In this document: piece by piece, positions 11,841 to 20,692 of the stretch
Layout: each line of letters starts with the position of its first letter
How positions within the stretch are numbered: position 1 is the stretch's first letter
From: Selaginella moellendorffii
Taxonomy: Eukaryota > Streptophyta > Lycopodiopsida > Selaginellales > Selaginellaceae
DNA: 60,000 nucleotides
Reading direction: 5' to 3'
Assembly: GCF_000143415.4 (NCBI RefSeq)
Contig: NW_003314354.1
Location: 102,575-162,574 of the forward strand
The notes under the pieces: model-generated
Told to the model about the DNA's origin: nothing
The model's input: the letters and a program-made list of their open reading frames with translations, nothing else
Databases searched by the model: none
Translations under genes and position numbers: made by a program

Positions 11841-12532
11841 CAACCGCTTGTAGACGCATAAACCACAGCTCACAACGCCGCTTACACAAGTAGCGCTCAC
11901 TGCGCTCAGCGGAACCAAGAACACGGCGCACAAAAATGATAGACCTAGGAATGAGTTCGAGAATTCAAAAATAACACACGCTTAAACGTCACATCAAATC
12001 CTCTGACAAACCAGATCTTATGATTCCTCTGACAAATTTCAAACTGAGTAGCTTCTAGACTTTGCTGTCGGAGGTTGAACTTTGTCACATCATGTCCTTG
12101 CCTCAATCCAGCTGTGCCATGTCAGTGATTCGAACTTTGCCATGCCATGTCAGCGATCCGCGCCAAGATTATTCGCCGTGTAAAGGAATAATTATGCTGT
12201 GTGTGTACGTCCATTTATGGCAATATAAGGCCACATGCCATTCAAAGAATAATGCTAGTCGAGCATCTTTTGGTGCATTTTTGGGTTCAAAATTGCATGA
12301 GCCCACACGCTATAAAGTTTACCTGTACCAAAAATAGAAACAGCTTTATTTATTTGGGAATTTAAGTGGTTGAGGCATTTTTAAACTTACAAACACATGC
12401 CCTACTTACATTCCTTTGGTTGCTAGCTTTCGTTTGTCCCCTTCACTAGCCTGAGATACATCTGCTCGGCATCTACCTCTTACAGCATTTGCCCAGAAAG
12501 GGCATCTTTCTTCACGCAGCATTTGCCACATG

Positions 12533-12557
12533 TTTAGGGTTTAGGGTTTAGGGTTTA
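12533..12557 (+). repeat. Interstitial TTTAGGG run (three and a half units)
   Basis: Three full plant-type telomere heptamers plus TTTA. In plants short telo-box runs sit in promoters and bind Myb-type telobox factors; this one lies midway between the divergent genes. It is too short to be a chromosome end. Confidence 0.85.
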
Positions 12558-13454
12558 GCAATTCAGTAGCTTGATAAACATGCAAATACAGAACTTGATG
12601 CAAAATCCTTGGATATATCACAAATCCCCTAGGACCATAAACACATTTCAATAGAGAGGGTCCTTTCATTTCATAACTCCTTACGTAGATCTTGGTGAAA
12701 CCAGAGTTAGTGAAGTTGGTTTCTTGTGATCCTGCATCTGATTGTGATGTCCCTTTGCAGTGTCGATGGAAAGGTCAATGCACACCAAACTGTAGAATCT
12801 TGGAGCAAAATAACGGTCGGATCTATGGCAAATGCCCCTGAAACATTGTAAGGCTCGTGTGATCTCATGTGGTGTCCGATCGAGATGCTTCTTTGCAGGG
12901 TCATCAAGAAGGACATTGTATACCATTCTATAAAATTTAGTTGCGATCTAACGGTTGGATCTCCAGGAAACTCAAAACAATCTCACGCGTGTCAGAATAT
13001 TCTAGGAATATACTCCTATGTGCTCCTGAAAATGGCATGCGGCCCCACGCCATTCAAGAGATAACGCCAGATGACGCCGAGCATTTTTTGGTGCATTTTT
13101 TGGGATCAAAATTGCATGAGCCCACATGCTTGAACGTCACATCAAATCCTCTGACAATTTATTTAGCTGAACATCTGGCATTTTTGGAAATACAAGATGC
13201 TTTGGAATATCCAATCATGCATGGTATAAATATAGCGAGGGTATTAAATGATATCCCAATCATGATCTTTCTTTTGGATTTCGCGTGCATGCAGTCCGAG
13301 GAATGATGACGTTGCGGATTTCTTTTGGATTTCATGCATGCGCGCGCCGATCCAGAAATTAATGGTGGTGCCCAAGTCCGAGAAATGATGACATGGCGGG
13401 ATTACCAACCGTCGTGACATTTCGCGCGTGTGAGGTTAGGTTTTGCATTTTGCT

Positions 13455-13600
13455 TCGTACTCGCGCTCGCACACTCGCGCTCGCATCGCGCTCCCACTCG
13501 CGCTCCCACTTCTCTATAGGTTTCTCGTGTGCATCGGCGTCCACTCGCGCTTGCATCACACTCGCGCTCGCATCGCGCTCGTGTGCATCGGCGTCCACTT
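13455..13600 (+). repeat. GC-rich repeat upstream of the rightward gene
   Basis: Arrays of CTCGCGCTCGCA-type units; the block CTCGTGTGCATCGGCGTCC occurs twice, near 13524 and 13578. It lies 130-280 bp before the proposed start codon at 13733 and could be promoter or 5'-leader sequence. The style resembles the CGCTCGCA repeats at 11.7 kb in the same element. Confidence 0.7.
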
Positions 13601-13732
13601 CAAGACACACCCAGTTTGTAACTTCGCCGCCAACTCCGCCGCCCACTCCGCCACCCACACGCAGCCCACTTGGCGTCCCGGGAGATTTCAGCGCCACTCT
13701 CCAACTGTAAGTGGCAGAGTAGCCTTGCTGCT

Positions 13733-16700
13733 ATGATCCGCTGCACACACAGTGCACATTCGCCAGCGAGTCCGGTTGTCACGCCTCCATTCGGCTTCAA
13801 ATGGTAAGTCTTTTAGGCCAAGTAGAAAATGGCATGAGGCCACATGCCATTCAGTAGCAACATTGGCATGCACCGATTGGGCTCTCGAGTGTAGTCCGGT
13901 TACAGATGGCGTGTAGCCTCACGCCATCTTAGGATGCAGCCTCAAGACATCTGATGCAGTGGTGAATGGCGTGTGGCCTCACGTTATTTCCAGCTACTAG
14001 CTTTTCATCTGTCAGCTCTAATTGTTGTGCATTTTTGAACAGGCGAGGAATTGCGTTCTTCTTCCAGCCACTGTCAATGTGGATGCAGAGAAGGGGGAGG
14101 AGCTCACCAGTTGGACTTTCGGGATGGAAGGCGAGGATCTGAGGCTGTACAACACAGATGGTGGGAGAAAAGAATGCATGGGGATCCTCATCCAAGTGAC
14201 AGACACTCCATGCAGTTCCATGCAAGAATATGGACTGGCACTTGTGGTAGAGACAGCGTCTGCCTTCAAGATCCACCTTGCACATCCTAGCGGCTTCCCG
14301 GAGGGGGGCAGCGGCTATGAGGAATTCCTAGAGGGAGCTAGGGAGAGGTTGTCCAGGAGGCCCACAATTTCAAAGACGCTGCGGGTCTATGAAGATCACA
14401 TGGAATCCACGGACCTCACCTACGGCGATGTTCAAAAACTATATTCCAACATTGAGCCGTTGAGAGTGACTCCAGTTCGCGAAGCAAAGGGGAAGGGGGT
14501 CGATCTGGAAACTACCTCGAAGCAGAAAAGGGTGGTCAAGCTCAAGCCGACATCCGACTCTCCTGCTCCAAAAAAGAAGCTACTTAGTGATGCCATTGCC
14601 TCGGGTTCGAACACTACACCCACCAAAAAGAAGAGCCGCAAAGAGCAGAAAGAGCAAGAAGAGGCAGCAAAAATTGTCGCAGATAATAGTACTTGTTACT
14701 ATTCCAACAAAGTATATACAATCGACGTGAGCCGTATCGACATCCAAAGCAAATACAACCACAGGCTAGTATCTGATGAGTGGGTGGAGAAATTGAAGCA
14801 GAAGATGCTGGCAAGTCCAGTAACACCCGACATCGCAGACGTGATCCCCTACTACCAAAAAATGAAGGGCGAGATGAGGTTTCCAGACTTGATCAATAGG
14901 AAGGTGTTGGACGATCAGAACATCCGGTTCTATGCCGTCTCCGGGCAGCATTCTAGCTTGGCGATGCAAGAGATAGTTGTGGATATTATGGTGGGCGAGG
15001 AGGTGAAGAAAGTCTTCAAGACAAGAGTTGTCCGCCTGATAAAAGGCAACTCGCCCCTCCGATCTATCATATACATCTCCCACGCGCAGAATGTCAAGCA
15101 AGAAACGTGCTACAAATCGGGTCTGCACGAGACATTGGCACGAACACGGAAGCTCTGGGTTCAACTGAAGAAGCCACAAAAACCAGGACAAGGACGTGCA
15201 CTAGCAACTAGCGCCTGGCAGGTAAGCCTCGTTGTATGTGGCATAGCATGTGGCCTCACGCCATTTCCATTGCAGGAATTCTCGAGTCTTCTCTCGAAAA
15301 CACTGGGGGTCAATGACACACTCAGCATCCATAACATTCTACTCGCGACAAAAGTTGTTTTTGACAAATGGGTAGATGTGCTGAGGAGGTACCATGACGG
15401 GGAGTTGCCAAACTCAATGGGTGTGGAGGACGGCCGGAAGCCCAATGATTTGAAGCTCAACGCCTTGCGTTTCTCGCGGTCTCTAGACGACGACGACCTT
15501 CTGACAGTGGCTAATGCTCTTCTACGTGGTGAGGTTGTCTTCAACAAGACCAAAATGACTCCCGGCCATATTGTGACATACGAGGACTTGTGCACGACTC
15601 TGAGAGCTCGTGCGCTATTGAAGGATTGGATCTTCGAGCAAGTGGCCATGGAGAGGGTGAGCATCGACACCACGCAAGAGATGATGGAAGCGCTGGAGTT
15701 GTCAAATGAAGACATCGACGAGTACGTGAAGGGGGCCCCCAAGTTCATCGATCTGCTGCGGGATGCCACGAAAAGTAAAGCTGAGAAGTTGGATCAGTAT
15801 CCAAATTTCATTAAGATTGATGTCGACCGCCGACTTCAGAAACAGCTCGACCCCGCAGCAGAGGCCTATCGAGAACCTTACCGGGTATACTTGAATTCAG
15901 ATGAGGATCAAAGGTGGAGGAGCATCGTTTCCCGCGGAGATGAGCAGGTCAAGAACATCTTTTGTGTGATGGACTTCACAAACGAGGAGATCACTCATGC
16001 AGACGAAGTCAGCTCCATCATTGACTTAATGGTGGGACTTGCGGAGGTGGAATCTTCAGTCCACTATATGATCTACGACTCCAAATCCTATCACAAGTTC
16101 TGGAAGGCCTTGAACGAGGTGAAGGCTCGGTTGAAAGGCAAGGAGATGCGGGAGATCCATGGGATAATGGCTAAGAAGAAGATACCGACGAATGTCCGCA
16201 TCTTCACACTCGCCCTTGTTATTGGTCCTGCAGCAGAGTGGGACTGGAGTGACTTCCCAGCTTCGTTCGACAAGGCCAATCGAATTGATCTTAGGGAGGT
16301 CAATTTACCCGTGCCTGAGGAACTGAAGACGGCTATGGAGCTTTCGAATCCAAAGAAAGCTCCAGGTGCAGCATGGGAAATGCTCAGCTGGGTCTTCAAC
16401 GCAATAGCGGGTGGGTCACCTACTTCCGACTCCAAGGGCAAATGTGTTGTCGAGTACAACTGCGGCGGACTATTCTTTCGAGCCGCACTACTCAAGGGTG
16501 TCCCATGTGTTGCGGTGACAAACTCCATTGAAGAGGTGACTTCAATGGAGCATATAATTACAGTTGCCAAAGAAAAACAGTATCTTCTCTGCGAACCTGG
16601 TGAGTACACACTTTAAGTTTAAATGTTATCTCACAAGCTCTGTATGCAGGAGCGTGGCCACCCCCAGATGCTGAAACGGCGTTAACAGCTACTGTTGAAG

Positions 16701-19414
16701 ATACCCATGTTGGGCCGAGCTCACAACCTGCACAAGGTAAGGTCACGTGAGGCCTCACGCCATTTTGATTATAGATCGTTGTGAATATTTAGACACGAGG
16801 ACTGAAAAGCGCACTGGTGGCGCATCGAAGAAGGACAAACAGACAAGCAATAGGAAAAAAGGAGGTACAAATTATATTTGCAATGGCGTGTGGTCTCATG
16901 CCATTCCTTGCAGAAGAAACTTCTTCAAAGGCAAAACAGGCAAGCACCAGCCAAGCTCAAACTGACAGTGGTCATAAAAAGCGAAAGCACGTTGGACAGT
17001 CGTCGAGATAAGAGGCGTTTGATTCGAAAAGGAAGAAGGGCAACGAAAAGATGATAGGTAATGCCTCGCGGTTATGGCATGTGTGCTCATGCCATTCATT
17101 GCAGATCAAGGGCTGAGTGAAAGCAGGCAGTCACCACCTCATGACTCAGATTCCTATGGCGGACTCCCCTTCCCCAATCTCAATGGAGAGGTACAATGGA
17201 TGAGGGAAGCTTTTCAAGGCAGGGCCACGTTTTTCTCATCTCGTCGTCTTCGAAGGGTGCAAGAATGTGCAGAAACCATGTTAAGACAGTCGGGTGAGGA
17301 TACGGTCCTAGGTCACGCACTAAAACAGGCTATGGATGTCTTGTATTTTGAGATGGAGACTCGGCCAGATGATTTTCCCAAGATGGTCCTGGAAGAACAA
17401 GCCATCCAGCCTGAGCAACCTATGGAAGAAATGCAGGAGGAGGATGAGGAGCCAGAGAAAGATAATGAGCAGGAAGAGCAGAAGGACGAAGAGGAGGACA
17501 AAGAAGAGGAGGACGAAGAAGAGGAGGACGAAGAGGACTTGGATGGTCCTCACAATGGTGACGATCACAATAACGACGACGACGATGATGACGACGATGG
17601 CCAGCCTGAGGTGGCCAAAGAGCGGCGGAGGAAGGTCATACAAGACAAACCATCAGGTAAATAATAATACATCCATTCCTAACCTTTTACCATTTCTAAC
17701 ATTGTCCATGTAGGTCGCAGAGCAAATGGTAAGTAGAGATTATTCAGTTGAATTTACAAACTCTAGCCTTTAGTGTCGAGGAAGGATAGTGCCAAGCAAG
17801 GGTCGAAACGTATGTCCAATCCTTCAGAATCAGCAGTGCGCTCAAGTGATATCGGTCCTAGTTCCTCAATAGCAGTTGATGGTAAATACAGTATAGTCGA
17901 TTCAATGTGCTAATGAGTTTGTTTTTAGTAGCACGGGAGGATACCATCTTAATCGAAGGGAGATATTTGGACATGCATATGGATCCGCCAGTGGACTCTA
18001 CTTGGCTGCAAGAGTCATCAGAGCTGGTGGAGGCTACTATCCATATCAACGCCAAGCAAGCTGACCACGCTCCACTTGATGCTGCCCATACCACTGAGTC
18101 AATCTTGTCCACGTATCCAACTGACGGTGACCAGGCGCCATTGGACCCACATGAGGCCGCCGAGCCGGTCGTATCCTCATTTCCAACGGACTCAACGTGT
18201 GCCCAATCGTCTGACTACGCGCCGTTGGAACCTCCCTACACCGCCCCTGCTGCCTGTTCGGTCATGTCCACTTTGCCAACGGAGGCACCAGCTGAAATGG
18301 CGTGTGATCACACGCCATCGGAACCACCCCATGCCACTGTTGAGCCAGTTGTACCAGAGTCTACAGCTGAAATGGCATGTGCCCACACGCCATCGGATGC
18401 GATTGACCCCACATTGCAGAGGAGAGTATTTCCGCCCTTCACGTTTCCTCGACCAAAACCCTCTCAACGACCATCGGGAGCAACATTCGCTAATATTGTA
18501 GATGGTAAAATTGACTTGTACCATTTTTTATGCTGACGCATTTCATTTCAGAGTCACGGCGAAGGTACTGTATCATTTTTGATCTGAACGGTGTCCTTTT
18601 CTCCCATGAGCGTGGCTCGTCCTCGAATGTCATTGCACCCTCCAAAGCCTGCGGTCGCAAGTTGGTCAAAAGAGACAGATTCACATTAATCACACGGGAG
18701 AAACTGCGGGATCTAATAATGACCATGCGACACTTAAAACAGAGGGCCGGGTTCAATTTGCAATTGGGAGTTTGGACATCCATGATGCGCCACAATGCAT
18801 TAACGTTGCTACAGATGATGCACGATCAGACGCGAGTAATATTACCATTTGACTTTCTCCTAACGCAGGAGGATTGCTTGACTATGGTCCATGTGAGGGG
18901 TAGCAAGCCCATCTTCGTCAAGCCAGAGGCTGTAGTGATGAACCGGACTGCTAGCTCAAGTGAAATCCTCATCATCGATGACTCGCCGATTAAAACTGCA
19001 GCGAACACGCACACATATGCAGTGCACCCCATCTCTTGCAGTATGGAAACTAGGGAGAAGAAACCGTATGTTCTGGGGGACCTTGCAAAACGGCTTGGAG
19101 CGATGGTGATAGAGAACCGGCCAGTCCAGGAGGTGGCTGCAGAAATCAACCAAATGGCAGATGGAACGGTATATCAGAAGCCATTTGATCGGACAGACAC
19201 TAGTCATCATTTATGGCATGTATATTGTCTAGCCAAGCACTATCCGCATCTCCATAATCTGCTCAACCGGATGGGTTCTTCGACCACTGAACATGAGCGT
19301 GGACGTATTAGAGAAGAGATGGCATTACTATTGGGTTTAAATCCTGATAGTGTGGAGAGTGATGAAATTCCAAGATTATTGTATAGGCGTTGGAGGCAAA
19401 AAATAACAGTCTGA
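13733..19414 (+). CDS. ParB-like / DNA-methyltransferase-like / FCP1-phosphatase-like fusion protein (about 1,667 aa)
   Basis: Reconstructed exons: 13733-13803, 13855-13890, 13940-13961, 14043-15221, 15276-16599, 16650-16736, 16775 (or 16793)-16864, 16914-16967, 17013-17057, 17105-17656, 17714-17728, 17774-17881, 17929-18504, 18552-19414. All junctions are GT-AG and keep one frame. Residues 266-381 resemble a ParB core, with VSGQHSSLAMQ in place of the G-x-H-R motif. About 735-850 resembles the C-terminal half of a beta-type DNA methylase: NPKKAP like HPTQKP, then EYNCGGLFFRAALLKG like DPFxGSGTTxxAAxxxGR, with catalytic positions degenerate. Lys-rich then Glu/Asp-rich linkers follow. From about 1385 comes an FCP1/SCP-like HAD domain: FDLNGVLF, GVWTSM, KPIFVK and ILIIDDSP. 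TAA at 17009-17011 is in frame unless a weak 45-nt intron (16968-17012) is spliced. Nuclear action is inferred. Two separate genes remain possible. Confidence 0.65.
18054..18410 (+). repeat. Degenerate tandem repeat inside exon 13 encoding about five Pro/Thr-rich units
   Basis: The protein repeats the theme (D/A)xxAPL(D/E)PPH...PVxSSxPT about five times (ADHAPLDAAH, DQAPLDPHEA, DYAPLEPPYT, DHTPSEPPHA, AHTPSDAIDP). The last two units are each preceded by EMAC encoded by a 22-bp palindrome copy (18297 and 18372). It looks like a disordered spacer before the FCP1-like domain, grown by tandem duplication. Confidence 0.75.
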
Positions 19415-19832
19415 GATGGCATGTATTTATTTAAAAATGTAACTTATTATGGCATGGGGTTCCATGCCATTGTATTAATATTAAAAGACAATTCTTTGAG
19501 AGGATTTGCATTATACTAGAAGTGTTACAGCATGTTATTGGAAGTTTACGAAGTTGTTTTATTAATAATGGGAAAGTAAAGATTGAATGGGGACTTGGGC
19601 TCCACCTAGACTCGGAGCAACTGAGCCAATATTAAAAGGATGGAAAGAAATTGGACGACGATGACAAGGAGAAGAGAGAGGTGAAGCAGTGGCAGGGGGA
19701 GGAGAAGTGATTGAGTAGACATTTCCTTGTTTAAAATAAAATGGCATGTGCCTCAATGCAGTTGAATTTTGTTATATTTATATACTATATAAAGGTTTGG
19801 AAACCTTATTTTACAAGTGGGATAATGACAAT
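19415..19832 (+). other. 3' flank of the transposon
   Basis: Non-coding, AT-rich sequence between the stop of the fusion gene and the right end. It holds palindrome copies at 19449 (good) and 19416 and 19741 (partial). An inverted pair AAGTGGGA/TCCCACTT at about 19814-19840 overlaps the terminal repeat. Confidence 0.7.
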
Positions 19833-19856
19833 TCCCACTTTAACGAAATAGAGCTT
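19833..19856 (-). repeat. Right terminal inverted repeat
   Basis: Reverse complement of 7606-7629, 24 of 24 bases. GAGG at 19857-19860 is the right target duplication, and gypsy integrase sequence continues directly after it. Confidence 0.95.
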
Positions 19857-20692
19857 GAGGGCATATAGGATATCGTTATGTCACTAAGAAGCTGTATAGG
19901 TCTTTTTATTAGTCAAAAATGCGACATGATGTTTTTTAGTATATATGCAGTTGCATTTGGTGCCAAGCTCGTAATACTCCCCCTTATGTTACAGAAAGAC
20001 GGTTGGAGTCAATTGTAATTTCCCGTTTGTTTCAATTGGTGGCATTTGATTTTATGGGATCTTTTCTACAATCAATTGTTGGCAATAAGTATGTTATTAT
20101 TACTTTTGACTACTTAACTCATTGGGTGGAAGTTAGTGCTATTATTAGTGCCTTTGCAACTGTTGTTAGATACTTCCTCCTCAATTAAGTGGTGTTTTAA
20201 CATTCCTATTCAGAGTGGATTCTTTCAGATAATGGTCCCACATTTATGGCTAAGATATTTCACATTTGGACATCTTAATTGAGAATATGCCACACTTTCA
20301 TGAGTGCTTATCATCCACAGTTTGACGGTTTAGTGGAATGGCTCGTTTAGACCTTCAAAGGGATGATCGTGAAGTATGTGAACTTTCAACATTCAGATTG
20401 GGATGGTTATTTGCTGTCTCTTTAGTATGCATATATCACAGGGGTGAAGAGTTCTATTAGTGCTTCACTATATAAATTTCTGTATAGTCATAATCCATTA
20501 TTACCAATGGGGTTGGATTTACTTTCGTGATTGCCATGAGTTGCTACTGCTAGGTTGTGGGATTAGTATTTGACAAGCTTTCTTCCACTTATCTGAACAA
20601 ATTTTGCCGAAAATCTAAATTATGTACAAGTGGCACAACAATAGCGCTACAACTCCCATCATTGTCCACTTGCAAAGTACAAAGTGGATAAC
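19857..20692 (+). mobile_element. Ty3/gypsy copy A, piece 3: decayed integrase
   Basis: The integrase HHCC region (C..C pair encoded near 19945-19965) and catalytic core are recognisable: DFMGSFLQSIVGNKYVII and YLTHWVEV at 20052-20130, as in gypsy integrases (first catalytic Asp context). Frame is lost soon after (stops near 20188). It is interrupted after 20692 by the TRIM element. Confidence 0.8.

Larger units (their letters stand above)
11364..13732. promoter_or_regulatory. Divergent control region between the two transposon genes
   Basis: About 2.4 kb separates the divergent starts at 11363 (-) and 13733 (+). No convincing coding exon is seen, though 5'-UTR exons are possible. It holds palindrome copies at 11437, 11507, 11605, 13032 and weaker ones at 12217, 12292 and 13111, a TTTAGGG run at 12533, GC-rich tandem repeats (11721-11840 and about 13455-13600), and two related blocks containing GGTGCATTTTT followed by AAAATTGCATGAGCCCAC (about 12271-12313 and 13090-13132). 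The phrase ACGTCACATCAAATCCTCTG also occurs twice (about 11987 and 13134), so part of the region is duplicated. Confidence 0.6.
7832..19762. repeat. Dispersed 22-bp palindrome family, about 20 copies (coordinates span first to last)
   Basis: The consensus has arms ATGGCRTG and CAYGCCAT around a 6-bp centre NGGCCN. Good copies start at 9543, 9600, 11437, 11507, 11605, 13032, 13829, 13906, 13966, 15243, 16742, 16883, 17074, 18297, 18372 and 19449. Degenerate or half copies are at 7832, 8151, 8208, 12217, 12292, 13111, 19416 and 19741. Several (11507, 11605, 18297) are perfect or near-perfect palindromes although their centres differ, so symmetry rather than one exact sequence is kept. Variation falls mainly at CG/CA/TG positions in the arms. 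I saw none outside the transposon. Seven lie in introns of the rightward gene, two in its coding sequence, two in the coding frame of the leftward gene, the rest in untranscribed or untranslated parts. Confidence 0.9.
7606..19856. mobile_element. 12,251-bp TIR DNA transposon carrying two divergent large genes
   Basis: The ends are perfect 24-bp inverted repeats (7606-7629 and 19833-19856, beginning AAGCTCTATTTCGTTA) flanked by a 4-bp direct repeat GAGG (7602-7605, 19857-19860). Removing the element and one GAGG restores the integrase region of gypsy copy A in exact, gap-free register with copy B at 32063-32085 (TTCTAGGAGGGCATAT against TTCTAGGCGAGCATAT), so this is a clean DNA-transposon insertion. 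Contents, left to right: 3' flank with an inverted repeat; DUF7869-like putative transposase (- strand); a 2.4-kb divergent control region; a ParB/methyltransferase-like/FCP1-like gene (+ strand); 3' flank. About 20 copies of a 22-bp palindrome are confined to it. Four-base duplications occur in Sola-type transposons among others; superfamily placement is open. Confidence 0.93.

Noticed and set aside
12533-12557. TTTAGGG run as a chromosome end
   Set aside because: Only three and a half units with ordinary sequence on both sides.
16817-17011. Stand-alone small gene ending at 17011
   Set aside because: Its start lies in the middle of an exon and it reads through a palindrome-bearing intron; it fits better as exons of the fusion gene.
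7832-19762. Palindromic repeats as a CRISPR array
   Set aside because: Spacing is irregular over 12 kb, copies lie in exons and introns, there are no uniform spacers, and the genome is eukaryotic.
7606-19856. Giant element as a Helitron, Maverick or LTR element
   Set aside because: It has 24-bp inverted ends with a 4-bp target duplication, no TC...CTRR ends, no DNA polymerase B or capsid gene, and no LTRs.
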